A stretch of 64,000 bases of DNA from NCBI RefSeq assembly GCF_016862975.1, contig NZ_BONZ01000055.1, forward strand, positions 1-64,000, given 5' to 3'. Within the stretch, counting starts at the first letter, position 1, and each line of letters opens with the position of its first letter. The notes under the pieces were generated by a model that made no database searches, was not told the origin of the DNA, and worked only from the letters and a program-made list of their open reading frames with translations. The translations under genes were made by a program, and so were the position numbers. Positions 16,083 through 25,371 of the stretch are shown piece after piece. The stretch is from Rugosimonospora africana. Lineage in GTDB: Bacteria > Actinomycetota > Actinomycetes > Mycobacteriales > Micromonosporaceae.

Positions 16083-16844
16083 ATGTGGCGCGGGTTCAGC
16101 TTCTGGCTGTTGCAGTACCGGCGGGTGTGGCGCGGCACGATCGTGATCAGCGTGGCCAACCCGCTGCTGTTCCTGCTCGGTGTCGGTGTGGGGATCGGGC
16201 ACCTGGTGGACCGGCAGGCGTCCTCGCCCATCGCCGGCGTGAGCTACCTGGCGTTCTTCGCGCCCGGGATGCTCGCCGCCGCGTCCATGCAGACCGCGTA
16301 CCTCGAATCGACCAACCGGGTCGCGTGGGCGGCCGCCCCGGACGGCGCGTACCGCGCGGCGACCCCGACCCCGCTGTCTCCGGCCCAGATCCTGGGCGGG
16401 CACCTGCTGTTCATCGCGTTCCGGATCGCCACGTCCAGTGCCGCCTTCACTCTCGTGATGGTTCTGTTCGGCGCCACCCACGGCTGGTCGGCGCTCGCCA
16501 CGCTGGGCGGCGCCGTGCTGACCGGGTTCGCGTTCGCCGCACCGTCGGCCGCGTGGGCGGTCGGGCTGCGCCAGACCCGGCGGATCAACTCCGTGTTCCG
16601 GTTCGTCATCATGCCGATGTACCTGTTCTCCGGCACGTTCTTCGCGATCGCGCAACTGCCGCACTGGCTGCGCCCGGTCGCGTATCTGCTGCCGCTGTAC
16701 CACGGAGCCCAGCTGTGCCGCACCCTGTCCCTGGGCACCGCGACCGCCGCGGCCACCGCCCTGCACGCCGGCATCCTGCTCGCACTGGCGCTGGCCGGCA
16801 TCGCGGCCGCCCGCGTCGCGTACCGCCGGCGGCTGCACCCGTGA
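16083..16844 (+). CDS. ABC-2 type permease, first of two
   Basis: 253 aa with six hydrophobic segments, including the motif FMPMYLFSGTFF-like stretch (IMPMYLFSGTFFAIAQLPHWLRP) typical of NodJ/DrrB permeases. AGGGGAG ribosome binding site before ATG. Forms a heterodimeric exporter channel with the next gene product and the ATPase upstream. Confidence 0.88.
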   Translation: MWRGFSFWLLQYRRVWRGTIVISVANPLLFLLGVGVGIGHLVDRQASSPIAGVSYLAFFAPGMLAAASMQTAYLESTNRVAWAAAPDGAYRAATPTPLSPAQILGGHLLFIAFRIATSSAAFTLVMVLFGATHGWSALATLGGAVLTGFAFAAPSAAWAVGLRQTRRINSVFRFVIMPMYLFSGTFFAIAQLPHWLRPVAYLLPLYHGAQLCRTLSLGTATAAATALHAGILLALALAGIAAARVAYRRRLHP

Positions 16845-16866
16845 CCGCGACCGATCGGAGGCCCCG

Positions 16867-17664
16867 ATGACCTCGCTCGCCACCGCCCGCCCGCCGGTGC
16901 CGGCGGCGACGCCGTCGCGCACGCTCGCGATGGTCGAGCGCAACTTCATGATTTACCGCCGGTCGATCACGCCGCTGCTGTCGGCGATGGTGGAACCGGT
17001 GCTGTACCTGGTGTCCATCGGCGTCGGGGTGGGCATGCTGGTCGGCACCGTGCCCGGGGTACACGTGCGCTACGCCGCCTGGGTGGCGCCCGCGATCCTG
17101 GCCACCACGGCCATGAACACGGCGTTCAACCAGACCAGCTTCGGGGTATTCAGCCGGATCCGGATGGAGCGCACGTACGAGGCGATCCTGCCCACCCCGG
17201 TGTCGGTCACCGATATCGCGTTCGGGGAAGTGGCCAGCGCGGTCATCAACGCGGTACTCACGTCAATCGGGTTTGTCGTGGTGATGGCGGTGGCCGGGCT
17301 GGTCACCTCGCCGGCCGTACTGCTCGCGGTTCCGGCCTCGGTACTGGTCGGGTTCGCGTTCGCCGCCGGCGGGCTGGCGGTCACCACGGTTCTGCGCGAC
17401 TTCACCGACTTCCAGTACATCCAGCTGGTCATGCTGCCGATGTACCTGTTCGCGACCACGTTCTATCCGCTGTCCACGTACCCGGCGGTGGTCCGGCCGG
17501 TCATCGAGATCCTGCCGCTGTACCAGTCGATCCAGCTGATCCGCGAGCCCGCCCTCGGCGACGCCGGCTGGGGCGCCCTGGTGCCGCTGGCCTACCTGCT
17601 CGCCTTCGGTGGGGCCGCGATGTGGATCGCGGTGCGCCGGATGACCCGGTCGATGCTGAAGTAG
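16867..17664 (+). CDS. ABC-2 type permease, second of two
   Basis: 265 aa, six membrane segments, with the same permease signature (VMLPMYLFATTFYPLSTYP). GGAGG is six bases before ATG. Paralogue of the preceding permease, so the exporter is ATPase2-permeaseA-permeaseB, NodIJ-like. Confidence 0.88.
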   Translation: MTSLATARPPVPAATPSRTLAMVERNFMIYRRSITPLLSAMVEPVLYLVSIGVGVGMLVGTVPGVHVRYAAWVAPAILATTAMNTAFNQTSFGVFSRIRMERTYEAILPTPVSVTDIAFGEVASAVINAVLTSIGFVVVMAVAGLVTSPAVLLAVPASVLVGFAFAAGGLAVTTVLRDFTDFQYIQLVMLPMYLFATTFYPLSTYPAVVRPVIEILPLYQSIQLIREPALGDAGWGALVPLAYLLAFGGAAMWIAVRRMTRSMLK

Positions 17665-17671
17665 CCGGCGC

Positions 17672-18373
17672 TCATGAGGCTGGGGTGTGGGCCAGCACGA
17701 CCTCCGGCTCGCCGGTGTCGACCGCCCGCAGGATCGCCTCCGCGACCTGCTCGGCACGCTGCGGCGCGAACCGGCCGCCGCCCGCGTACGTGCCGGCCCG
17801 CAGCACCGAGTGGAACTCGGTCGCGGTCACCGACGGGTATACCAGTGACACCACGATATTGTCCGGGGCGAACTCGGCGCGGGCCACCTGGGAGAGCATG
17901 TTCAGCGCGCTCTTGCTCGCCGCGTACCCGCCGACCCCCGGAATGACCGCCCGCGAGGTACCGGAACTGACGTTCACGATGGCGCCGCCGCCACCCGCCC
18001 GCATCACCGGCAGTACCGCCTGCATCGCGGCGAGCGCACCGTAGACGTTCAGTTCCATGACGGCTGCGAAGTCGTCGAGCTTGATGTCCTCGATCGGTAC
18101 GTGCAGCCCCTGCCCGGCATTGTTGATCAGCACGTCCACCGTGCCGTAGCGGTCCACCGCGGACCGGATCACGTCGTGGACCTGTTCCGGCTCCCGGACG
18201 TCCGCCGGTACCACCAGCGCGTCGGGCAGCTCGGCGGCCAACTCCTCCAGCCGTGGCACCCGGCGAGCGGCCAGCACCACCCGGGCGCCGCGCGCGGCGG
18301 CGAGACGGGCGGTGGCCGCACCGATGCCCGACGAGGCGCCGGTGACCACGACGACGCGACCTGCGATCTCCAT
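17672..18373 (-). CDS. Short-chain dehydrogenase/reductase
   Basis: 233 aa classical SDR: TGASSGIG cofactor loop, NNAG, catalytic Ser in VSSGTS and YAASK. Asp/Arg after strand 2 (AARR) suggests NADP(H). Convergent with the ABC exporter, with only 7 bp between stops. Substrate unknown. Confidence 0.88.
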   Translation of the reverse strand: MEIAGRVVVVTGASSGIGAATARLAAARGARVVLAARRVPRLEELAAELPDALVVPADVREPEQVHDVIRSAVDRYGTVDVLINNAGQGLHVPIEDIKLDDFAAVMELNVYGALAAMQAVLPVMRAGGGGAIVNVSSGTSRAVIPGVGGYAASKSALNMLSQVARAEFAPDNIVVSLVYPSVTATEFHSVLRAGTYAGGGRFAPQRAEQVAEAILRAVDTGEPEVVLAHTPAS

Positions 18374-18470
18374 GCGCAGATGATGTCACGGTGACCCGGT
18401 CGTGCAGCTTTCGGTCGATGGCCACGGAACGTAGCCGCATCGATGCACACGGAGTTGCCGTGCCGGGCGT

Positions 18471-18499
18471 GGCAACCTTCGCGGGCAGATTCGCATCTA
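18471..18499 (+). promoter_or_regulatory. ECF-type promoter of the sigma factor gene
   Basis: GGCAACC (18471-18477), 16-base spacer, CATCTA (18494-18499), then the GTG start six bases later. The AAC-containing -35 is the usual ECF type, so the sigma factor probably transcribes its own gene from a leaderless mRNA. Confidence 0.5.
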
Positions 18500-18505
18500 A
18501 GAAAC

Positions 18506-19009
18506 GTGGAAGCGGATAGCGAGTTCGACGAGTTCGTTCGGTCGCGAACACCGGCGCTGACCCGATTCGCGTTTCTCCTCTGCGGCCATGAGGCGACCGC
18601 GCAGGACATCGTCCAGTCCGCGCTGGCCCGCACCCTGCTGCGCTGGCGCCGGATCGACCCGGGACGCGTCGAGGCGTACGTGAAGACGGCCATCGTCAAC
18701 GAGCAGCGCTCGCTGTGGCGGCGGCGGTGGCGTCGCGCGGAGGTTTCCACCGGCGCACTGCCGGAGCGGGCCGGCGAAGACCCGACCGGCCGGTCCGACG
18801 ACCGGGACGCGCTGCGCCGGGCGCTGCTGGAGTTGCCGACCGGCCAGCGTACGGCGGTCGTGCTGCGATACTTCGACGATCTCACCGAAGCGGAGACGGC
18901 AGCGGTCATGAACTGCTCGGTCGGCACGGTGAAGAGCCAGACATCCAAGGGGCTGGCCCGGCTGCGCGCTGCGCTGACCGGCAGCGAGACTGTGACGGCG
19001 GTGGCGTGA
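18506..19009 (+). CDS. ECF sigma factor, SigE-like subfamily
   Basis: 167 aa. Region 2 (FDEFVRSRTPALTRFAFLLCGHEATAQDIVQSALARTLLRW) and region 4 (LPTGQRTAVVLRYFDDLTEAETAAVMNCSVGTVKSQTSKGLARLR) are intact. This is the actinobacterial 'SigE family' with the conserved RFAFLLCG. I chose GTG 18506 because an ECF-like promoter sits just upstream. It directs RNA polymerase to stress promoters; its stop overlaps the start of the next, anti-sigma-like gene (TGATG), so the two are made together. Confidence 0.88.
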   Translation: MEADSEFDEFVRSRTPALTRFAFLLCGHEATAQDIVQSALARTLLRWRRIDPGRVEAYVKTAIVNEQRSLWRRRWRRAEVSTGALPERAGEDPTGRSDDRDALRRALLELPTGQRTAVVLRYFDDLTEAETAAVMNCSVGTVKSQTSKGLARLRAALTGSETVTAVA

Positions 19010-20349
19010 TGCTGACCGAGGACGATTTGCGTACCCGCTTACACGCGCTCGCCGACCCGGTTCAGGCGGCGCCGGACCCGGTCCCCGAGGTGCGCCGCCG
19101 GATGCGGGTGCTGCGCCGCCGGCGTACCGCGACCACCGTGGCTCTCGCCGTCGTCGTGGTGCTGGCGCTGGGCTTCGCGGCCGGGTACGGCCCGTTGAAG
19201 CCGCACCACCGGGCTTCGGTGCCCGGGCACGGCGTCGCCCCCACGCCGTCCGCGTTGCCGCCCGCCAAAGCGCCGGACCTGGCGCACCTGCGCCCCGCCC
19301 AGCAGGTCTGGCCGGGCCAGGTGCGTCTGCTGCAGGACCGGCTCCCGGACGGTCGTGACTACACGGTCTGTGGCTCGCTGGGCGATGGCCGGTACCTGAT
19401 CGCAGTCCGGGCCGAGAAGGACCGGTACGGAGACATCGCGGTGCTCGACACCCGGCACGGCGACACGCTGACCGTACTGAGCGTCGCGTCGGCCGGTCAG
19501 GGCACCATCAGGTACCTCCCCCAGGAGGCCAATGCCACCAAGGACGGGGTCGCCTGGATGGCGTACGCCGCGGGAACGGACCACCAGTGGACCACCGAGA
19601 TCTGGGCGTCCACGCTGACCGCCCACAGCGCGAAGCTGGTGGCCACCGTGCCCGGCGACCAGTCGGTGACTCCGGGCATGGTGTCCGTGGTGGGTGACCG
19701 AGTGATCTTCGAAGAGACGGGCGGGGGTATTGGATACGGCGCGATGCTCGCTGGTGGACCCGGCCTGATGTATTCGGTGCCGAGAACCGGCGGCCAGCCG
19801 CAGTTGATCGACAGCAGCATCGGCCACCACGCGGTGACCGGAGCCTGGGGAAGCAACGAGCCGCCCACCGATTCGCCGGACGCCGGGACGGCGCCCAGCT
19901 CGAACTTCGAACTGCTCAACGTGCTGACCGGCGCGCGCATAGCGGCCCGGCCGAACCCCGCCACGAAGCTGACGGCGATGGATGGTTCTTCCGAAAACAC
20001 CATGTCCTGCACACCGGACTGGTGCCTGGGCGAGGCGAGCCATGCCCAGGGCCTGGTCAGCGGGATGGCGGTACAGCATCCGGACGGCAGCGGCTACGTG
20101 GAAACGAGTTGGGCTCGGCCGACCTCCGTGTTCGGCGGCGGCCGGTTCGTGATCGGCATGCAGGACCTGCCCAACGACCGCGTGCAGGACTTCGTCTGGG
20201 ATGTGGTCACCGGCGCCGCCGGAACGTTCGGCCCACCGGGGCCGTCCAATGGGCACTCTCTTCGCATGGTGTTCGACCCCGCGCAGAACACCTTCGCCTG
20301 GCCGGGATCGGGCGGCAAGCTCGTCCTCGACACCACCGCGTTCGGGTAG
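19009..20349 (+). CDS. Membrane protein coupled to the ECF sigma factor (putative anti-sigma factor)
   Basis: 446 aa. A short cytoplasmic N-terminus (about 38 aa, with RRRMRVLRRRR) leads to one membrane helix (about 40-60), then a ~385-residue extracellular part with repeated WD/propeller-like strands (TVCGSLGDGRYLIAV, FVWDVVTGAAGTFG). It starts at ATG 19009, overlapping the sigma stop. The position and topology fit a sensor that holds the sigma factor at the membrane, but no zinc anti-sigma motif is present, so this is inference. Confidence 0.75.
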   Translation: MLTEDDLRTRLHALADPVQAAPDPVPEVRRRMRVLRRRRTATTVALAVVVVLALGFAAGYGPLKPHHRASVPGHGVAPTPSALPPAKAPDLAHLRPAQQVWPGQVRLLQDRLPDGRDYTVCGSLGDGRYLIAVRAEKDRYGDIAVLDTRHGDTLTVLSVASAGQGTIRYLPQEANATKDGVAWMAYAAGTDHQWTTEIWASTLTAHSAKLVATVPGDQSVTPGMVSVVGDRVIFEETGGGIGYGAMLAGGPGLMYSVPRTGGQPQLIDSSIGHHAVTGAWGSNEPPTDSPDAGTAPSSNFELLNVLTGARIAARPNPATKLTAMDGSSENTMSCTPDWCLGEASHAQGLVSGMAVQHPDGSGYVETSWARPTSVFGGGRFVIGMQDLPNDRVQDFVWDVVTGAAGTFGPPGPSNGHSLRMVFDPAQNTFAWPGSGGKLVLDTTAFG

Positions 20350-20394
20350 GTCTGAGGGGAGGTTCGGCGGACAGTGGTATCGACGAGGCTGACA

Positions 20395-20400
20395 TAGACT
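20395..20400 (+). promoter_or_regulatory. -10 element of the L,D-transpeptidase gene
   Basis: TAGACT, six bases before ATG 20407, fits a leaderless mRNA and favours that ATG over the in-frame GTGs at 20401 and 20404. Confidence 0.4.
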
Positions 20401-20406
20401 GTGGTG

Positions 20407-21297
20407 ATGAATCCCGTTCGTACCGCACGTACCACCGGGCTGTTGGGAATCGCCCGGCCAGCGGTGCTCGCGGCGGTGGCGGTGGCCACCATGCTCGCCG
20501 CGGCGGCCTGCAAGCCGTCGTCGGCCGATACCGCGTCGTCGGCACCAAGCGGATCGGTCGCCGCGGCGGCGACCGCCTCGCCGGTACCGGCGACAACCGC
20601 GCCGACGGTCGACCCGACGGTCGACCCGACGCCGAGCGCCGCACCGAGCACCGCGCCGACCACCGCGGCGCCCAGCCCGAAGCCGACGCGGACAGCCAGC
20701 GCCGGCCCACTGCGGATGGGCAGTTCCGGCCCGGCCGTGGTGCATCTCCAGCAACAGTTGACGTCGCTCGGCTACTGGGTCGGCAACGCCGACGGCAAGT
20801 TCGGTTCGGTTACCCAGCAGGCCGTCTTCGCGTTGCAGAAGGCGGCGAAGCTGTCCCGTTCGGGTACGGTGACCGCCGCGACACAGAAGGCGCTCGACGC
20901 CGGCACCCGTCCCAAGGCGAGGAGCACCTCGGGTCACATCATCGAGGTGGACCTTAGCCGCGATCTGCTCATGTTCGTGACCAATGGCCACGTGGACTAC
21001 ATCCTCAACACCTCGACCGGTGGCGGATACGTCTACTACGACCAGGGCACCCGCAACGTCGCCAAGACACCCAAGGGCCACTTCAAGACCTACCGGGTGA
21101 TCGACGCTCCGCACCGGTCGTCGCTCGGCCTGCTGATCCGGCCGCGCTACTTCACCGGTGGGTACGCGATCCACGGCGACGGCTCCGTACCGTCCTATCC
21201 CGCCTCGCACGGCTGCGTGCGGGTGAGCAACTCCGCGATTGACTGGATCTGGGCCAAGAACCTGGATCCGATCGGCACCACCGTCTGGATCTACTGA
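20407..21297 (+). CDS. L,D-transpeptidase with peptidoglycan-binding domain
   Basis: About 296 aa. N-terminal hydrophobic export signal (about 10-34) ending LAAAACKPS, a loose lipobox, so possibly lipid-anchored. A Thr/Pro/Ala-rich stalk (about 40-98) follows. Residues 100-165 form a PG_binding_1 domain (GSSGPAVVHLQQQLTSLGYWVG). The YkuD catalytic domain runs from about 175, with the HGDGSVPSYPASHGCVRVSN motif containing the nucleophile Cys. It forms 3-3 cross-links or attaches partners to peptidoglycan outside the cell. Possible relation to the upstream envelope-stress sigma pair. Confidence 0.9.
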   Translation: MNPVRTARTTGLLGIARPAVLAAVAVATMLAAAACKPSSADTASSAPSGSVAAAATASPVPATTAPTVDPTVDPTPSAAPSTAPTTAAPSPKPTRTASAGPLRMGSSGPAVVHLQQQLTSLGYWVGNADGKFGSVTQQAVFALQKAAKLSRSGTVTAATQKALDAGTRPKARSTSGHIIEVDLSRDLLMFVTNGHVDYILNTSTGGGYVYYDQGTRNVAKTPKGHFKTYRVIDAPHRSSLGLLIRPRYFTGGYAIHGDGSVPSYPASHGCVRVSNSAIDWIWAKNLDPIGTTVWIY

Positions 21298-21345
21298 TAC
21301 GCGCGAGCCGGTTCGTCCGCGTCTACTGATGCGGGCGAGCCGGTT
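21290..21345 (+). repeat. 24-bp direct repeat including the transpeptidase stop codon
   Basis: The 24 bases at 21290-21313, starting TCTACTGATAC, recur at 21322-21345 with two changes (period 32). The first copy contains the last codons and stop of the L,D-transpeptidase gene, so this looks like a local duplication of the gene end. Confidence 0.6.
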
Positions 21346-21364
21346 TGACGGATGCCGGGCAGCC

Positions 21365-21404
21365 GGAGCGGAGTTCAAGTTCGTTCATGCTTGAACTCCG
21401 CTCC
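21365..21404. terminator. 15-bp perfect hairpin
   Basis: GGAGCGGAGTTCAAG (21365-21379) / CTTGAACTCCGCTCC (21390-21404) with a 10-base loop, in the gap between convergent genes. Length and perfection suggest a bidirectional terminator; there is no T-run. Confidence 0.6.
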
Positions 21405-21462
21405 CTGGTGCATCGCCCATTCGCGAGGGCCGCGCTCGGACGCCGACGGGGTCCGCCAGTCG

Positions 21463-21900
21463 CTACTCGGCCTCGGCCAGCCGGTACACCCGCGAGTCGC
21501 GCCGCTGGAACCCGAGCCGCTCGTACAGCCGGTTGGCCGCCTCCCGCGACGGCCGGGACGTCAGGTCCACGGTCCGCGCCCCCGCCGCCCGGGCCAGTCG
21601 GACGGCCTCCAGGGTCAGCGCGGCGCCGACTCCGCGGCCGCGTGCGGACTCGTCGACCACCACGTCCTCGATCCACGCGCGCAGCCCTGTCGGGATCGGG
21701 AACGTGACCAGGGTCAGCATGCCGACGATCTCGCCGTCGACGCGGGCCGCCAGGAAAATGTTCCCGTTCCACGAGATGAGGCGGGCCAGCCCGTCGGCGT
21801 CCAGCGGCGGCGCCGAGCGGGACAGTTGGGGCAGCAGGCGGCCGAGCGCCTTGACCAGCTCTTCGGACGCCTCGCGTACGACCTCAACCTCGACACCCAT
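21463..21900 (-). CDS. GNAT family N-acetyltransferase
   Basis: 145 aa. IEDVVVDESARGRGVGAALTLEAVRLARAAGARTVDLTSRPSREAANRLYERLGFQRR carries the acetyl-CoA loop (RGRGVG) and the closing Asn-Tyr element of the fold. Close to the large group of unstudied actinomycete GNATs; substrate unknown. Confidence 0.88.
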   Translation of the reverse strand: MGVEVEVVREASEELVKALGRLLPQLSRSAPPLDADGLARLISWNGNIFLAARVDGEIVGMLTLVTFPIPTGLRAWIEDVVVDESARGRGVGAALTLEAVRLARAAGARTVDLTSRPSREAANRLYERLGFQRRDSRVYRLAEAE

Positions 21901-21987
21901 GCCGGCACTCTATCGGCCCGGGGTCACCGGCCGGCCGCTGCCGGGCCGGGAGCGGTGACGGGGCGGTGCCGGCCCGGTGACGGTGGC

Positions 21988-22017
21988 GCGGGTACGGGAG
22001 TCGCGGGTACGGGAGTC
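21988..22017 (+). repeat. Tandem 15-bp repeat next to a TetR operator
   Basis: GCGGGTACGGGAGTC occurs twice in tandem and a third partial copy runs into the palindrome at 22023. It could be replication slippage, or could space the operator from upstream elements. Confidence 0.4.
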
Positions 22018-22022
22018 GCGGG

Positions 22023-22040
22023 ACTACACACGTGTGTAGT
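22023..22040. promoter_or_regulatory. Perfect 18-bp TetR operator
   Basis: ACTACACACGTGTGTAGT is an exact palindrome. TAGTAT (22037-22042) overlaps its right end and can serve as the -10 of the tetR-ABC operon, so binding would block transcription directly. Confidence 0.75.
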
Positions 22041-22089
22041 ATCTTGTACTCGTGAGCAGTTTTCGGCCGATGCGTGTAGGAGGTCGGCG

Positions 22090-22770
22090 GTGACGATCGA
22101 CCCGGGCGGCGACCGGGCTCCGGAGGACCTGACGGCCCGCGCCCGGATCAGGGACGCGGCGCTGCGGATCTTCGCCGATCGTGGCATCGACCAGGCCACG
22201 ATCCGGGAGATCGCGAAAGCCGCCGGGGTGTCCTCCGGGCTGGTTCGGCACCACTTCGGGTCGAAGGAGGCGCTGCGCGACGCCTGCGACGCGTACGCGG
22301 TGGAGCGGATGAACCAGATCCGGCAGCAGATCTTCACCGAGGGAAGGTCTCGCGACCAGGCATTCATGGGCACCGTCCATCCGGTGGCGATGCTGATGCA
22401 GCGCTACCTGGCCCGGTCGTTCCTGGACGGTTCCGAGGCGGCGGCGGCGAGGTTCGACGACATGGTTCGGCTCAGCGAGCAGTGGCTGACCGACCACGGC
22501 ATCGTGCCTCGTGACCTGCGCGCCTACGCGGCGGTGTTCGTCGTCATGCAGATGGGCGTCTTCGCCATGCCCGAGCAGGTGTCCCGGGCGATGGGCGCCG
22601 ACGTGCGCACGCCGGAAGGCAACGCCCGGATGCTCGCCGCGATGGTGGACATCTTCGCCCACCCGCTGCTCACCCCGGAAGAGGCCGCGATGTCGTTCGA
22701 GGCGCTCGACCGGTTCATCGCACGTTCCCCCGAAGGCGGCGCGCGGAATGAGGCGCGCCCAAAGGAGTAG
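22090..22770 (+). CDS. TetR family regulator of the ABC exporter operon
   Basis: 226 aa. HTH at about 20-60 ([43 protein letters not shown]). GTG 22090 with AGGAGG (22078-22083) six bases before it. Five bases separate it from the ABC ATPase gene, and an 18-bp palindrome overlaps its promoter, so it should repress its own operon and be released by an exported drug. Confidence 0.92.
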   Translation: MTIDPGGDRAPEDLTARARIRDAALRIFADRGIDQATIREIAKAAGVSSGLVRHHFGSKEALRDACDAYAVERMNQIRQQIFTEGRSRDQAFMGTVHPVAMLMQRYLARSFLDGSEAAAARFDDMVRLSEQWLTDHGIVPRDLRAYAAVFVVMQMGVFAMPEQVSRAMGADVRTPEGNARMLAAMVDIFAHPLLTPEEAAMSFEALDRFIARSPEGGARNEARPKE

Positions 22771-22775
22771 GCGAG

Positions 22776-23711
22776 ATGACCGAGGCGATTCGCACAGAGG
22801 GTCTGGTCAAGACGTTCGGGCGCACCCGCGCCCTGGACGGGCTCGAGATGAGCGTGCACACCGGAGAGGTACACGGCTTCCTCGGTCCCAACGGGGCGGG
22901 GAAGACCACCACCATCCGGATCCTGCTGGGCCTCACCCGGGCCGACGCGGGCACCGCCCAACTGCTCGGCGGCAATCCGTGGTCCGACGCGACCGCGCTG
23001 CATCGCCGGCTGGCGTACGTGCCCGGAGACGTGACCCTGTGGCCCAATCTCACCGGCGGTGAGGTGATCGACCTGCTCGGCCGGATGCGCGGCGGACTGG
23101 ACAAGCAACGCCGCGCCGATCTGCTGGAGCGGTTCGACCTGGATCCCCGCAAGAAGGGCCGTGCCTACTCGAAGGGCAACCGGCAGAAGGTGGCGCTGAT
23201 CGCCGCGCTGGCGTCCGATGTGGAGCTTCTGGTGCTGGACGAGCCGACCTCGGGCCTCGATCCGTTGATGGAAGAGGTGTTCCGCGAGGCGATCCGGGAC
23301 GAGCAGCGGCGCGGCGACCGCACCGTACTGCTGTCCAGTCACATCCTCTCCGAGGTCGAGGCGCTCTGCGACCGGATCACCATCATCCGCGACGGCCGGG
23401 CCGTCGAGACCGGCAGCCTCGCCGACATGCGCCACCTGACCCGCACCTCGATCCGCGCGGAGCTGTCCGCACCCGCCGACGGGCTGGCCGCCCTGCCCGG
23501 GGTTCATCACCTGCACGCGGAGGACGGCAAGGTGAGCTTCGACGTCGACACCGAGGCGTTGGACTCCGCGCTGCGCCAGCTGACCGCGGTCGGTGTACGC
23601 AGCCTGGTGAGCCAGCCACCGACGCTGGAGGAGTTGTTCCTCCGGCTGTACGACCGCAAGGGCGAGGCCGCCCCGCGCGGTTCCGGCGCCGGCGCGGAGG
23701 TCGCGCGATGA
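22776..23711 (+). CDS. ABC transporter ATP-binding protein, multidrug type
   Basis: 311 aa. Walker [10 protein letters not shown], Walker [13 protein letters not shown] and switch [11 protein letters not shown] are normal. The signature region reads YSKGNRQK where LSGGQ is usual, a variant common in this exporter subfamily (the tetronasin-resistance type). Overlaps the permease gene by four bases (ATGA). With the upstream TetR it forms a self-contained efflux operon. Confidence 0.9.
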   Translation: MTEAIRTEGLVKTFGRTRALDGLEMSVHTGEVHGFLGPNGAGKTTTIRILLGLTRADAGTAQLLGGNPWSDATALHRRLAYVPGDVTLWPNLTGGEVIDLLGRMRGGLDKQRRADLLERFDLDPRKKGRAYSKGNRQKVALIAALASDVELLVLDEPTSGLDPLMEEVFREAIRDEQRRGDRTVLLSSHILSEVEALCDRITIIRDGRAVETGSLADMRHLTRTSIRAELSAPADGLAALPGVHHLHAEDGKVSFDVDTEALDSALRQLTAVGVRSLVSQPPTLEELFLRLYDRKGEAAPRGSGAGAEVAR

Positions 23712-25315
23712 ACGAGCTGGTGGGCACCGGACGGCTGGTCCGGCTGATCCTGCGGCGGGACCGGGTCCTGATGCCGCTGTGGGTCGTCTGGATCGCCATC
23801 ATCCCGATCGGCTACGTGGCATCCATCAACGGGCTGTTCCCCACGGCCGCCGGCCGGCAGACCTACGCCGACGAGAGCGCGCACAACGCTGGGTTTGTCG
23901 CGCTCTACGGCCGGCTGTTCGGGTCGAGCCTCGGCGAGCTGGTCGCCTGGCGGGCCGGGTTCATCCCGGTCGCGATCGGGCTGTTCACCATCCTCACCGT
24001 CATCCGGCACACCCGGATGGAGGAGGAGACCGGGCGCCGCGAACTGCTCGGCGCGACGGTCGTCGGCCGGTACGCCGGCCTGGCCGCGGCCGTCCTGACC
24101 ACCTGCGTCGCCAACCTGGTCCTCGGCGCGCTGGTGGCCCTCGGCCTGATGAGCCAGGACCTGCCGGCCGCCGGCTCCTGGGCGCTCGGCCTGGAGTTCG
24201 CCGCCGCCGGCTGGATGTTCGCCGCGCTCGCCGCGGTCGTCGCCCAGCTCACCGCGAGCGCCCGCAGCGCACGGTCGATCGCGATCGTGGTACTCGCGGC
24301 GACGTACGTGCTGCGGCTCGCCGGGGACATCAGCGCTATCGGGAGCGGCGCGGTGTCCTGGCTGTCCTGGCTGTCACCGATCGGCTGGGTGCAGCGGATC
24401 CGCCCGTACGGCGGCGACCGGTGGTGGCCACTCGCGCTCGCGGTCGGTGTCACGGCGGTACTCGTCTGGGTGGCCGTCGCGCTGTCCGCGCGCCGCGATG
24501 TCGGCTCCGGCCTGCTGGCTTCCCGCCCCGGTCCGGCATCCGCCGGCGCCGGCCTGCGCTCGCCGCTGGCGCTGGCCTGGCGGCTGCACCGCGGTCTGCT
24601 GCTCGGCTGGGCGGTGGGCTTCGCCCTGCTGGGTATCGTGTTCGGCGGCGTGGCCAAGAGCGTCGGGGACATGGCTCAGGACAACCAGACCTTCGCGGAT
24701 ATCGTGGCGCGGGTCGGGGGCACCGCCGGAGTCATCGACAGCGACCTGGCCGGCAGCATCGGCATCCTCGGGCTCATCGCGGCGGCGTACGCCATCCAGG
24801 CCACACTGAAGCTGCGCGACGAGGAGACCAGCGGGCACGCCGAGCCGGTACTGAGCACCGCGACCGGCCGGCTGCGGTGGGCCGCGGGCCACCTGCTCTT
24901 CACGTTCCTGGGCCCGGCGGTCGCGCTTCTCGCCAGCGGGCTGGCGATGGGAATCACGTACGGGTCGACCGCCCACGACGTCGGTGGGCAGGTGCCCCGA
25001 TTGGTCGCCGGCGCGATGGCACAGCTGCCGGCGGTCTGGGTACTGGCCGCGATCGCGGTGCTGTTGTTCGGGACGCTGCCCCGGCTCTCCCCGGTCGGCT
25101 GGGGCGCGCTGGCGGCCTGCCTGCTGCTGTTCCTGGTCGGTGGCGCGGTGCGGCTGGACCAGTGGGTGATGGACATCTCGCCGTACACGCACCTGCCGCA
25201 CCTGCCCGGTGGCGAGGTGACGGCGACGCCGCTGGTGGTTCTGACGGCGGTGGCCGCCGCACTGGCGGTGGTGGGGCTCGCCGGCCTGCGCCGCCGGGAC
25301 ATGCCGACCCCCTGA
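23708..25315 (+). CDS. ABC transporter permease, two-repeat multidrug type
   Basis: 535 aa with about twelve membrane segments in two related halves of six, the fused permease of TnrB-like exporters. Begins at the ATGA overlap with its ATPase. Ends before a strong terminator hairpin. Substrate is likely a hydrophobic antibiotic or lipid; not determinable here. Confidence 0.88.
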   Translation: MNELVGTGRLVRLILRRDRVLMPLWVVWIAIIPIGYVASINGLFPTAAGRQTYADESAHNAGFVALYGRLFGSSLGELVAWRAGFIPVAIGLFTILTVIRHTRMEEETGRRELLGATVVGRYAGLAAAVLTTCVANLVLGALVALGLMSQDLPAAGSWALGLEFAAAGWMFAALAAVVAQLTASARSARSIAIVVLAATYVLRLAGDISAIGSGAVSWLSWLSPIGWVQRIRPYGGDRWWPLALAVGVTAVLVWVAVALSARRDVGSGLLASRPGPASAGAGLRSPLALAWRLHRGLLLGWAVGFALLGIVFGGVAKSVGDMAQDNQTFADIVARVGGTAGVIDSDLAGSIGILGLIAAAYAIQATLKLRDEETSGHAEPVLSTATGRLRWAAGHLLFTFLGPAVALLASGLAMGITYGSTAHDVGGQVPRLVAGAMAQLPAVWVLAAIAVLLFGTLPRLSPVGWGALAACLLLFLVGGAVRLDQWVMDISPYTHLPHLPGGEVTATPLVVLTAVAAALAVVGLAGLRRRDMPTP

Positions 25316-25337
25316 CGCCGGGCGTCCGGCCGCCCGT

Positions 25338-25366
25338 CCCGCCCGGCCGCGATGCGGCCGGGCGGG
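25338..25366. terminator. 13-bp GC-rich hairpin between convergent genes
   Basis: CCCGCCCGGCCGC (25338-25350) / GCGGCCGGGCGGG (25354-25366), a perfect stem with a 3-base loop, between the ABC permease and rtcB stops. Confidence 0.7.
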
Positions 25367-25371
25367 TGCGC

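Noticed and set aside
8330-17664. Specialised-metabolite gene cluster around the SARP regulator
   Set aside because: Two methyltransferases, an SDR and an ABC exporter are nearby, but no PKS, NRPS, terpene or RiPP core enzyme is present.
19039-21378. 779-codon minus-strand frame opposite the anti-sigma-like and transpeptidase genes
   Set aside because: Arg/Gly-rich shadow crossing two real genes and their intergenic gap.
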